A DNA stretch of 64,000 bases. Origin: Arthrobacter_E sp044748305. GTDB lineage: Bacteria; Actinomycetota; Actinomycetes; Actinomycetales; Micrococcaceae. Within the stretch, counting starts at the first letter, position 1, and each line of letters starts with the position of its first letter. Both the position numbers and the translations under genes were made by a program. Location: the NCBI RefSeq assembly GCF_044748305.1, contig NZ_JBIVFT010000009.1:115051-179050 (forward strand). The letters run 5' to 3'. Below the pieces are notes generated by a model. It did no database searches and had not been told where the DNA came from. It saw nothing but the letters and a program-made list of their open reading frames with translations. Positions 33,459 through 40,740 of this stretch are shown in pieces.

Positions 33459-36002
33459 GTGCGCATTCCACTTTCCTGGCTCCGTGAGTACACGGAGCTT
33501 CCTGCAGACGCGTCGTCCGAGGACCTTATGGCGGATCTGGTCCGCGTCGGCTTCGAAGAGGAGGACGTGCACCGTCCTGCCGACTCGATCTCCGGCCCGG
33601 TCGTGGTGGGCCAGGTCCTGTCCCTGGTCAAGGAACCCCAGAGCAACGGCAAGACCATCAACTGGTGCCAGGTCCGTGTGGTCCCGGAAGGCCGGGAGCA
33701 GACCCTGGAGGGCAAGGGCATCGAGCCTTCCGGCATTCAGGGCATCGTCTGCGGAGCCCACAACTTCGTGGAGGGCGACAAGGTCGTAGTGACCCTCCCG
33801 GGTGCCGTGCTGCCGGGCGACTTCCACATCTCGCCCCGCAAGACCTACGGTCACGTCTCCGCGGGCATGATCGCTTCGGCCCGCGAACTGGGGCTGGGTG
33901 ACGAGCATGACGGCATCATCGTGCTCTCCACCCTGGGCCTCGACCCGGAGCTCGGCACTGACGCTCTGGAACTCTTCGGTCTGAACGACGAGGCCGCGGA
34001 GATCAACGTGACGCCGGACCGCAGCTACGCGTTCAGCCTCCGTGGCGTGGCCCGCGAGTATGCGCATGCCACGGGCACCCCCTTCACCGATCCGGCCTCC
34101 ACGGTCGTCGTGCCCGCCGGTCTCGGCGACGGGTTCCCCGTCACCCTGTCCGACGACGCCCCCATCTACGGTGTCCCCGGTTGCGATCGCTTCGTGGCCC
34201 GCGTGGTCCGGGGCGTCGACGCGAGCCGTCCTACCCCGCAGTGGATGGTCTCCCGGCTGCGCCTGGCTGGCGTCCGCTCGATCAGCCTCCCGGTGGACAT
34301 CTCCAACTACGTCATGCTGGAGCTCGGTCAGCCGAACCACTGCTACGACCTCGCGACCCTCGACGGCGGCATCACGGTGCGCCGCGCGCTCCCCGGCGAG
34401 CGGATCCTGACGCTGGACGACAAGGACCGGGAACTGGTCCTCGAAGACCTGGTGATCGCTGACGACTCCGGAGCCATCGGCATCGCGGGCGTCATGGGCG
34501 GGGCCCGCACCGAGGTCTCCGACGCCACCACCGACATCCTGGTGGAGGCCGCCCACTTCGACACCATCACCGTGGCGCGGTCCCGCCGTCGTCATAAGCT
34601 CCCGAGCGAGGCGTCCAAGCGCTTCGAGCGCGGCGTCGACTGGGCGTTGGCCCCCATCGCGGCGCAGCGCGTCGTGGACCTGCTGGTCGAACTCGCCGGT
34701 GGCACCGTGGACGACGCCGGCACGGACGTGGGCACGGCCCCCGAGATCGTGCGCATCTTCCTTCCGGCCGGATTCGCCGCCGCGCGCATCGGCGTGGACT
34801 ACAGCACCGAGCAGATCGTCGGCAGCCTCGGCGACCTGGGTGCTGCCGTGGAGGACGCCGAGGGAGGCTGGAACGTCACGGTGCCGTCCTGGCGCAACGA
34901 TCTGGAGACCAAGGAGGACCTCTCCGAGGAGATCGCCCGCCTGGTCGGTTACGACACCATTCCGGCGACCCTGCCGGTGGCCCCTCCGGGACGCGGCCTC
35001 AGCCGGGTCCAGCAGCAGCGCCGTCGCGTGCTGCAGGCGCTCGCCGATGCCGGCCTGGTGGAGGTTCTGGCGTACCCCTTCGTCACGAAGACCTCCAACG
35101 ATGTGTTCGGCACCCCCGAGCCCGGTGCCGCCGTGCAGGCGGTCAAGCTGGCCAACCCGCTGAGCGAGGAGTTCGGCTGGCTGCGCACCTCCCTGCTGCC
35201 GGGCCTGGTCGAGGTGGCCAAGCGCAACATCTCGCGTGGCTTCCGTGATCTTGCCCTGTATGAGGCCGGCCTGGTGTTCCTGCCGTCGGGCGAACTGGGC
35301 ACCGCATCCATTCCTCCGTTGGGAGCCAAGCCGTCCGAGGACGTGCTGGATTCCCTCTACAACGGAATCCCGGCCCAGCCGCTGCACATCGGCGGTCTGC
35401 TGGTGGGCAAGGACAGCCCTGCGGCCCCGGGCAACAGCCCGCGTGCCTGGGACTGGGCGGACGCGCTCGACGCGGCCCGTCTGGTCGCGGACGTCCTCGG
35501 GGTCGAGGTGACGGTCGAGCAGGGAGCCCATCAGGCGTTCCACCCGGGCCGTGCCGCGGTGCTGCGCTTGCGCGGTGGCGAACTGGTCGGCTACGCGGGT
35601 GAGCTTCACCCGAAGCTGCTGGCCTCGCTGGATCTGCCGGCCCGGACGGTGGCCTTCGAAGTGGACGGCGACATCCTTTTCCAGGCGGCGGCCGACGTCG
35701 TCGTGGCCAAGGACATGTCCACCTACCCGGTGGCGACGCAGGACGTGGCGCTCATCGTCGACGGTGGCCTGCCTGCAGCCCAGGTGCAGGACGCCCTGCG
35801 CGAAGGTGCGGGTGAGCTGCTGGAGGACGTCGCCCTGTTCGATGTGTACGAGGGCACGGGCATTCCGGAGGGTAAGAAGTCCCTGGCCTTCGGCCTGCGC
35901 TTCCGTGCCGAGGACCGGACGCTGACCGCGGACGAAGCCTCTGAGGCCCGCGCAGCAGCGGTGGCCGTTGCTGCCGAGCGTTTCGGAGCCGTCCAGCGCT
36001 GA
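33459..36002 (+). CDS. pheT: phenylalanine--tRNA ligase beta subunit
   Basis: This 847-residue structural and editing subunit has an N-terminal OB-fold tRNA-binding region (about 40-155, NWCQVRVVPEG, GIVCGAHNF). B3/B4 editing domains follow, then B5 and the class II-like domain (PVAPPGRGLSRVQQQRRRVLQALADAGLVEVLAYPF). It ends in an FDX-ACB anticodon-binding domain (about 755-847, MSTYPVATQDVALIV). The GTG start lies 2 bp after pheS, so the two are translationally coupled. A family B palindrome begins 14 bp after its stop. Confidence 0.97.
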   Translation: MRIPLSWLREYTELPADASSEDLMADLVRVGFEEEDVHRPADSISGPVVVGQVLSLVKEPQSNGKTINWCQVRVVPEGREQTLEGKGIEPSGIQGIVCGAHNFVEGDKVVVTLPGAVLPGDFHISPRKTYGHVSAGMIASARELGLGDEHDGIIVLSTLGLDPELGTDALELFGLNDEAAEINVTPDRSYAFSLRGVAREYAHATGTPFTDPASTVVVPAGLGDGFPVTLSDDAPIYGVPGCDRFVARVVRGVDASRPTPQWMVSRLRLAGVRSISLPVDISNYVMLELGQPNHCYDLATLDGGITVRRALPGERILTLDDKDRELVLEDLVIADDSGAIGIAGVMGGARTEVSDATTDILVEAAHFDTITVARSRRRHKLPSEASKRFERGVDWALAPIAAQRVVDLLVELAGGTVDDAGTDVGTAPEIVRIFLPAGFAAARIGVDYSTEQIVGSLGDLGAAVEDAEGGWNVTVPSWRNDLETKEDLSEEIARLVGYDTIPATLPVAPPGRGLSRVQQQRRRVLQALADAGLVEVLAYPFVTKTSNDVFGTPEPGAAVQAVKLANPLSEEFGWLRTSLLPGLVEVAKRNISRGFRDLALYEAGLVFLPSGELGTASIPPLGAKPSEDVLDSLYNGIPAQPLHIGGLLVGKDSPAAPGNSPRAWDWADALDAARLVADVLGVEVTVEQGAHQAFHPGRAAVLRLRGGELVGYAGELHPKLLASLDLPARTVAFEVDGDILFQAAADVVVAKDMSTYPVATQDVALIVDGGLPAAQVQDALREGAGELLEDVALFDVYEGTGIPEGKKSLAFGLRFRAEDRTLTADEASEARAAAVAVAAERFGAVQR

Positions 36003-36015
36003 CCCGCTCCACCCC

Positions 36016-36077
36016 CATCGACTGCTCCGTAGGTGTCGTTTTGACCGTTCAGAACGACACCTACGGAGCAGTCGATG
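36016..36077. repeat. palindrome family B, copy 1
   Basis: Perfect 25-nt arms (36016-36040, 36053-36077) enclose the 12-nt loop TTGACCGTTCAG. It lies between the 3' ends of convergent pheT and the hypothetical gene at 36125, and probably acts as a terminator. The flank GCGTTTAA after it is shared with copy 2. Confidence 0.85.
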
Positions 36078-36124
36078 CGTTTAAGAACCGAACACCTCAA
36101 TCGGACGACGATGCTCCCAAACTG

Positions 36125-36451
36125 TCAGGACATGGCGAACGTGTTCAAGGTGACACGGTATTCCGGGCCCAGCTCTTGCTGAACGGAACGAAGCAATCTC
36201 AGCCCTTCAGTCCGGAACCGTGCGTGCGCCTCGTCTGAACTCCATCCTCGTTCCCCGTCGAAGTGTTCGGAGAGCAGCTTTGCCCAGGCCAGGAGATCGG
36301 AGCGCAGTTCGCGGCTGAGCCGGCCATCGTCAAGGCCGAATTCATAGTTGAGGTCCTCGCGTACCGGCCACGCCAGGTACGGGACGCCTAGTTCAACGTC
36401 AGTTTGTCTCGAAGTCTGCATCTCTTGAACACGCCTCGCTCGTCTAGTCAC
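36125..36451 (-). CDS. conserved-looking hypothetical protein between palindromes
   Basis: I cannot assign a family name. The 108-residue protein is acidic and helical, with LGVPYLAWPVREDLNYEFGLDDGRLSRELRSDLLAWAKLLSEHFD and GWSSDEAHARFRTEGLRLLRSVQQELGPEYRV. This pattern resembles small actinobacterial proteins of unknown function. Starts at GTG 36451 (GATAAT 3 nt upstream) or ATG 36421 are both possible. It is enclosed by family B palindromes on both sides. Confidence 0.65.
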   Translation of the reverse strand: MTRRARRVQEMQTSRQTDVELGVPYLAWPVREDLNYEFGLDDGRLSRELRSDLLAWAKLLSEHFDGERGWSSDEAHARFRTEGLRLLRSVQQELGPEYRVTLNTFAMS

Positions 36452-36474
36452 TCGATTATCGGCCGGGCTCCACC

Positions 36475-36536
36475 CATCCGCTGCTCCGTAGGTGTCGTTT
36501 TGACCGTTCAGAACGACACCTACGGAGCAGTCGATG
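36475..36536. repeat. palindrome family B, copy 2
   Basis: The arms 36475-36499 and 36512-36536 carry two mismatches near the outer end; the 12-nt loop is identical to copy 1. It ends 3 bp before the stop of the minus-strand ASCH gene. Confidence 0.85.
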
Positions 36537-36539
36537 CGT

Positions 36540-36959
36540 TTAAAGCGCTTGGATGCTCATCCGTACGCAGACGATCTCGGTTTCGTCGGTCACGTGGAAT
36601 CCGGGGTCTCCGAGGGCCTCCCGGAACTCCTGCGAGTGCCAGAATCCCTCGTGGGCGTGACGCCACTCGCGGACGGTGCCGAATCCTTCTCCCTCGGCCA
36701 GAGCATGATCGAGCGGGACGTCAGACAGGGCGTGGATCTCCACCCGTGTCACGGTCTCCACGGCCACCGGCTGTCCAGCGGAATCGACGACGACGGCGCG
36801 CTCGCCCACTTTCGGAAGAGGTTCATTCTCCCTGTACTCACTGAGGAGGGAAGAGGTGGAAGTCTTGCTCCCGTCGAGCAGCGCGGCCACCAGGCGGTCC
36901 CGCAGAGGGCCGGGGAAGGCGTACTCCGAGAGGGGCAAAGCGGGGTCGGCCGAGTTCAT
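36540..36959 (-). CDS. ASCH-domain protein
   Basis: This 139-residue protein belongs to the ASCH superfamily (PUA-like beta-barrel fold, thought to bind RNA; some members are amidohydrolases). Recognisable parts are FPGPLRDRLVAALLDGSKTSTSSLL, PLPKVGERAVVVDSAGQPVAVETVTRVEI, and EGFGTVREWRHAHEGFW, with VTDETEIVCVRM at the end. The target is unknown. It stands alone between two family B palindromes, which makes it a self-contained transcription unit. Confidence 0.88.
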   Translation of the reverse strand: MNSADPALPLSEYAFPGPLRDRLVAALLDGSKTSTSSLLSEYRENEPLPKVGERAVVVDSAGQPVAVETVTRVEIHALSDVPLDHALAEGEGFGTVREWRHAHEGFWHSQEFREALGDPGFHVTDETEIVCVRMSIQAL

Positions 36960-36965
36960 CCGACC

Positions 36966-36971
36966 AGTCTA
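36966..36971 (-). promoter_or_regulatory. putative -10 of leaderless ASCH-gene transcript
   Basis: On the minus strand this reads TAGACT, 6 nt before the ATG at 36959. Confidence 0.5.
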
Positions 36972-37000
36972 GAAGGCGGGCGTTCCTCGGCCGGGGCTTC

Positions 37001-37070
37001 CCTCCATCGACTGCTCCGTAAGTGTCGTTTTGACCGTTCAGAACGACACTTACGGAGCAGTCGATGGAGG
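37001..37070. repeat. palindrome family B, copy 3
   Basis: Perfect 29-nt arms (37001-37029, 37042-37070) surround the same 12-nt loop. Compared with copies 1 and 2, GTAGGTG has become GTAAGTG and the opposite arm changed from CACCTAC to CACTTAC, so pairing is kept. It lies beyond the 3' end of ppk2. Confidence 0.87.
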
Positions 37071-37116
37071 AAAACCGGACCCGGAGGCTTCACGCGCTCC
37101 GGGAGGCGGTGCTGGT

Positions 37117-38025
37117 TCAGCGTCCCGGATGTTCCCCGTCCTCGAAAATGCGCGAGGCCGGGCCCACGATGAGCGGATCCGGGGCGGTGGCCAGCTCGGG
37201 ATCCTTGCCGTCGTAGTCGAAGAGGTTCAGCACATGGCGCATGGCCGCCAGCCGGGCCCGCTTCTTGTCGTTGCTCTTCACGACAGTCCATGGGGCATGA
37301 ACTCGGTCTGTGGCCAGGAACATGGCCTCCTTGGCCCGGGTGTAGGAGTCCCACTTGTCCAGGGACGCCAGATCCATGGGGGAGAGCTTCCACTGCCGGA
37401 CCGGATCCACCTGGCGGATCGTGAAGCGGGTCAGCTGCTCGCTCCGGGACACCGAGAACCAGAACTTGACCACATCGATCCCGTCCTGGACCAGCAGCTC
37501 CTCGAACAGCGGGACCTGCCGCAGGAAGCGGCTGTACTGCTCATCGCTGCAAAAACCCATGACCCTCTCCACCCCGGCCCGGTTGTACCAGGAGCGATCG
37601 AACAGGACCATCTCCCCAGCGGCCGGCAGGTGTTTCACATAGCGCTGGAAGTACCACTGGCTCTGTTCAGTGCTGCTGGGTTTCTCCAGGGCGACCACCC
37701 GGGCACCGCGCGGATTCAGATGCTCGGTGAACCGCTTGATCGTGCCGCCCTTGCCGGCCGCGTCGCGACCCTCGAAGACCACCACCAGGCGCCGCCCATT
37801 GCTTTTGACCCACTTCTGGAGCTTCAGAAGCTCGATCTGCAGCAGGCGCTTCTCCAGCTCGTACTGCGGACGGGACAGGCGTTCCTCATACGGGTAGCCT
37901 TCCCGCCAGGTGTCGACGGGCGTGCCGAGCGCGTCCAGCAGGACAGGATCATCGTCGTCGTTGTCCAGGACGGTGAAGCCGTCCGGCGGCTGGATGTCCG
38001 GGAGCGAGTGGTTCAGAAAGCTCAT
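37117..38025 (-). CDS. ppk2: polyphosphate kinase 2
   Basis: PPK2 transfers phosphate between polyphosphate and nucleotides, usually forming GTP/ATP or nucleoside diphosphates from polyphosphate. The 302-residue single-domain protein has Walker A GRDAAGKGGTIKR starting at residue 86 and Walker B FDRSWYNRAGVE at 142-153. The lid region is YTRAKEAMFLATD. A one-domain PPK2 with this length fits class I (NDP-phosphorylating), but class is inferred. Confidence 0.93.
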   Translation of the reverse strand: MSFLNHSLPDIQPPDGFTVLDNDDDDPVLLDALGTPVDTWREGYPYEERLSRPQYELEKRLLQIELLKLQKWVKSNGRRLVVVFEGRDAAGKGGTIKRFTEHLNPRGARVVALEKPSSTEQSQWYFQRYVKHLPAAGEMVLFDRSWYNRAGVERVMGFCSDEQYSRFLRQVPLFEELLVQDGIDVVKFWFSVSRSEQLTRFTIRQVDPVRQWKLSPMDLASLDKWDSYTRAKEAMFLATDRVHAPWTVVKSNDKKRARLAAMRHVLNLFDYDGKDPELATAPDPLIVGPASRIFEDGEHPGR

Positions 38026-38031
38026 GCGGAC

Positions 38032-38037
38032 AGGCTA
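38032..38037 (-). promoter_or_regulatory. putative -10 of leaderless ppk2 transcript
   Basis: On the minus strand this is TAGCCT, 6 nt before the ATG at 38025. Confidence 0.45.
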
Positions 38038-38106
38038 GAAGAGGCTGGTGAACAGGGATTGAACACCGGGCCATGTGAACAGACCGGTGACCGGGGCGTC
38101 CGGTCA

Positions 38107-38655
38107 TCAGGGCAGGAGCGCCTTCACCATCCGGGCGTTGCTCAGCTCGACGCCCGCGATCACGGGCCTCTGCACGCCGACGACGGAGAAGCCCTGCCGT
38201 TCGAACACCGGTTGCGCCGTGAGACTCACCGAAGCGCTGAGCTCGGGCATGCCTGCCGCCCGGGCCTGGGACTCCACGAAACACAAGAGGTGCGTCGCCA
38301 CCCCTCGGCCTCCCTGCTCCGGCGAGACGAACAACATGTCGATGTATCCGTCGTCGGCGAGGTCCGAGAACCCGGCGACGCGGCTTCCGAGAACGGCCAC
38401 GAAGCTGTTCCGACGCTGCATGGCCTGGTCCCATTCGTCGAGCGATCGTTCCTCTGGCCGGGCCCAGGCCGCGATCTGCGCGGCGGAGTAGTGCTGAGCG
38501 GCCGTGACGGTCACAGCCTGGAGGAAGATCTCCAGGGTCGTCGCGGCGTCGGTCTCCCGGTACGGCCGGATCCGCGGCTGTTCACCGGCTTGCTGAGCGG
38601 ACAAAGGCGGGTCTCCTTCCAGCCCTGGCGGGCGTTCCGTGGCGGCGGATGGCAC
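38107..38655 (-). CDS. GNAT family N-acetyltransferase
   Basis: This 182-residue GNAT protein transfers an acetyl group from acetyl-CoA to an unknown amine. Motif A is DMLFVSPEQGGRGVATHLLCFVESQAR at about residues 108-134, and the C-terminal part has SLTAQPVFERQGFSVVG. The first 25 residues look disordered. It is divergent from the phosphopantetheinyl transferase gene, and the two start codons are only 31 bp apart. Confidence 0.88.
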   Translation of the reverse strand: MPSAATERPPGLEGDPPLSAQQAGEQPRIRPYRETDAATTLEIFLQAVTVTAAQHYSAAQIAAWARPEERSLDEWDQAMQRRNSFVAVLGSRVAGFSDLADDGYIDMLFVSPEQGGRGVATHLLCFVESQARAAGMPELSASVSLTAQPVFERQGFSVVGVQRPVIAGVELSNARMVKALLP

Positions 38656-38661
38656 ATCGAA

Positions 38662-38667
38662 ACCCTA
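38662..38667 (-). promoter_or_regulatory. putative -10 of leaderless GNAT transcript
   Basis: On the minus strand this reads TAGGGT, 6 nt before the GTG at 38655. It lies back-to-back with the -10 candidate of the divergent gene. Confidence 0.4.
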
Positions 38668-38674
38668 CAGCGGG

Positions 38675-38680
38675 AAGAAT
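38675..38680 (+). promoter_or_regulatory. putative -10 of leaderless phosphopantetheinyl transferase transcript
   Basis: AAGAAT lies 6 nt before the ATG at 38687, which supports that start. The first base departs from the -10 consensus. Confidence 0.3.
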
Positions 38681-38686
38681 GGGGAC

Positions 38687-39391
38687 ATGCGCGTGATCCC
38701 CTGGCTCGGTTCCCTCGACGCGATGGCGCACGGCCGAGCGGACCTCCCGGCCCTGGACCGGCAGGAGCGGGAGCGGATGCGGGCCTTCACCGACCACGCT
38801 GCGGCGACGCGCTTCGCAGCCTTGCGCCGCGTCCAGCGGGTCCTGGTGGCCGAGGCCCTGGGCGAGACTCCGGACCGCCTGCTCAGCTCCTACGAATGCC
38901 CGGAGTGCGGCCCGGACGCCGGCCATGGCAGGCCGGGGTACCGGCTCCTCGGGGCGAAGCAGAACACAGCACATTCGACGACGACGGCGGCCTCCTGCAC
39001 ACTGTCCGCAAGCCGGGCAGGGGAGTGGGGCGCCGTCGTCGTGGTCACCGATGCGCCGCCGCGTTTCCGTCTGGGGATCGATCTGACCCTCGAACGGGAG
39101 CTGTTCGATGGCTTCGACGAGGTGGCGCTCAGTACTGCGGAACGGGACTGGATCCGTTCCCAGCCGGGGCCGGAGCGCCTGGGTGCCCGCGCCGGGCTGT
39201 GGGCGGCCAAAGAGGCCCTGTCCAAACGCGATGGTCACGGTCTCCGGCGCGAACCCTCGCAGATCTCCGTCCTGGGCCGGGCCGGGCTTGTGGATCTCAG
39301 CCTCGCGACGGACGTCCCGATCCCACGGCACCGGCTCATCGCTGCGGTGCCGGAAGAGGCGGAAGCCGCTTTTCGTAGAGCCACGGCCTGA
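38687..39391 (+). CDS. 4'-phosphopantetheinyl transferase, Sfp superfamily
   Basis: This enzyme attaches the phosphopantetheine arm of CoA to the serine of carrier proteins. The 234-residue protein has the magnesium-binding motif GIDLTLERE (D132) and the second motif WAAKEALSKRDGHG (172-185). An upstream C-P-E-C-G...HGRPGYR block is typical of actinobacterial members. The only carrier domain visible nearby is in the Pls-like synthetase 1.4 kb downstream, which is its likely client. Its last 56 bases overlap the convergent M1 peptidase gene. Confidence 0.88.
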   Translation: MRVIPWLGSLDAMAHGRADLPALDRQERERMRAFTDHAAATRFAALRRVQRVLVAEALGETPDRLLSSYECPECGPDAGHGRPGYRLLGAKQNTAHSTTTAASCTLSASRAGEWGAVVVVTDAPPRFRLGIDLTLERELFDGFDEVALSTAERDWIRSQPGPERLGARAGLWAAKEALSKRDGHGLRREPSQISVLGRAGLVDLSLATDVPIPRHRLIAAVPEEAEAAFRRATA

Positions 39392-40688
39392 GCAGTCCTG
39401 CGGCATCGAGACCCGGAACCAGTGAGTCGGCCAGGGCGAAGAATTCCTGGGAGGTCACCGAGGAGTGCCGATGCTTCCTCGTCCATTCGTGAAGCAGGGC
39501 GAAGAACGCCTCCGAGCCCATGGTGGTGCGCAGGGCGTGAAGGGCCAGAGCGCCGCGCTTGTAGACACGGTCGTCGAACATGTCCTTCGGGCCGGGCTCA
39601 CCCACCAGCAGATCCTGCGGTGAATCGGCCAGCTTGCGCCACGCGGCCAGCGCGCGGAGCTGTGCGTTCATGGTTGCGCTCGCCTCACTCCAGAGCCATT
39701 CGGCGTAGCAGGCGAAGCCTTCGTGGAGCCAGATGTCGTTCCAGGAGGCCACAGTGAGTGAATTGCCGAACCACTGGTGACTCAGCTCGTGTGCCACGAG
39801 CCGCTGGGCTTCCCAGTCCTTGGCCAGATGGTTCCTGCCGATGATGGAGAGGCCCTGAGCCTCCAGAGGGATCTCGAGTTCGTCCTCGGTGACCACGACG
39901 CTGTACTCCCCGAACGGGTACGGCCCGAAGAGGTCCTGGAAGACCTCCATCATGCGCCGCTGCTGTTCCAGCCCGTCCGTGGCCTGGGCCTTCAGCTGCG
40001 GCGGGACGGCGACATGGATCGGCACGGAGGCCACAGGGCCCGCGATGTCGAAGCGGTGGTAGCGGCCGATCTGGAGCGTGGCGAGGTAGCTCGCCATCGG
40101 CTCTTTCTGCTCGAAGATCCACGTCTCCCGGCTCGACTTGCGGCGGTGCTCCACGAGGCGGCCATTGCAGACCACCCGGTAGTCGGCGTCGGTGGTCACG
40201 GTGAAGCGATAGGACGCCTTCTGGCTGGGGTGGTCGTTGCAGGGGAACCACGACGGCGCGCCGTCGGGCTGGCCTGCCACCAGGACGCCGTCGTCCAGCT
40301 CCTCCCAGCCCACTTCACCCCAGGTTCCCCGGCGCGGCCGGGGATTGCCGTCATAACGCACCTCGAGAAGGAAGTCCTCGCCCTTGGCGATCGCATGAGG
40401 GACGTTCACCACGAGCTTCTCACCGCGCTGGGTGAACTTGGCCACGCGTGAGCCGTTCAGCTGGACCTTGCCCACCTTGAGACCGGCCAGATCCAGGGCG
40501 ATCTGGTGCAGGCGGGTGGTGGCCCGTCCGCGGATGACGGCGACGCCCTGGAGCCGGTTGCTCGCCAAACGGATGTCGAGCTCCAGATCGTAGTGCCGGA
40601 CGTTGTAGTCCGGACTTCCGTGGCCAGGGGTGTACGGGTCCGGGATGCGGGCCGTCGAGGACTTCTTGCCGTGCTGGTGCTCAGACAT
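39336..40688 (-). CDS. M1-family zinc metallopeptidase
   Basis: This 450-residue gluzincin aminopeptidase-type protein has HELSHQW (zinc ligands H300, H304) and the third ligand E323 in LHEGFACYAEWLW. The usual GAMEN exopeptidase motif is replaced by LEAQGL (275-280), as in the short actinobacterial branch. No signal peptide is seen. It lies 52 bp downstream of the Pls-like synthetase on the same strand. Peptidases paired with poly-epsilon-lysine synthetases degrade the polymer, so this is a candidate polymer-degrading partner. Confidence 0.9.
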   Translation of the reverse strand: MSEHQHGKKSSTARIPDPYTPGHGSPDYNVRHYDLELDIRLASNRLQGVAVIRGRATTRLHQIALDLAGLKVGKVQLNGSRVAKFTQRGEKLVVNVPHAIAKGEDFLLEVRYDGNPRPRRGTWGEVGWEELDDGVLVAGQPDGAPSWFPCNDHPSQKASYRFTVTTDADYRVVCNGRLVEHRRKSSRETWIFEQKEPMASYLATLQIGRYHRFDIAGPVASVPIHVAVPPQLKAQATDGLEQQRRMMEVFQDLFGPYPFGEYSVVVTEDELEIPLEAQGLSIIGRNHLAKDWEAQRLVAHELSHQWFGNSLTVASWNDIWLHEGFACYAEWLWSEASATMNAQLRALAAWRKLADSPQDLLVGEPGPKDMFDDRVYKRGALALHALRTTMGSEAFFALLHEWTRKHRHSSVTSQEFFALADSLVPGLDAAGLLRPWLYEKRLPPLPAPQR

Positions 40689-40740
40689 GGTGGGGTTCGG
40701 GTTACCTGGGGTTCGGGGACGGGGGACAGGAGGAGGCGGA

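Noticed and set aside
33453..35609. Minus-strand open frame of about 718 codons opposite pheT
   Set aside because: Low-complexity translation without motifs, fully covered by pheT; a typical antisense artefact at this GC content.
21694..37070. CRISPR array made of the repeated palindromes
   Set aside because: Copies are not regularly spaced, no spacers of uniform length exist, and there are no cas genes.
36003..37116. Insertion sequence or mobile cassette around the hypothetical and ASCH genes
   Set aside because: No transposase, integrase or target-site duplication is visible; only the palindromes repeat.
37155..37990. Possible acidic, repeat-rich protein on the plus strand opposite ppk2
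   Set aside because: The composition follows from reverse-complemented ppk2 codons.
38196..38215. CGAACACCGGTTG as an SOS box inside the GNAT gene
   Set aside because: The second half-site does not match GTTCGA and the position is inside a coding region.
37030..39378. Plus-strand open frame of about 780 codons opposite ppk2 and the GNAT gene
   Set aside because: It crosses two well-supported minus-strand genes and a palindrome and shows no recognisable domain.
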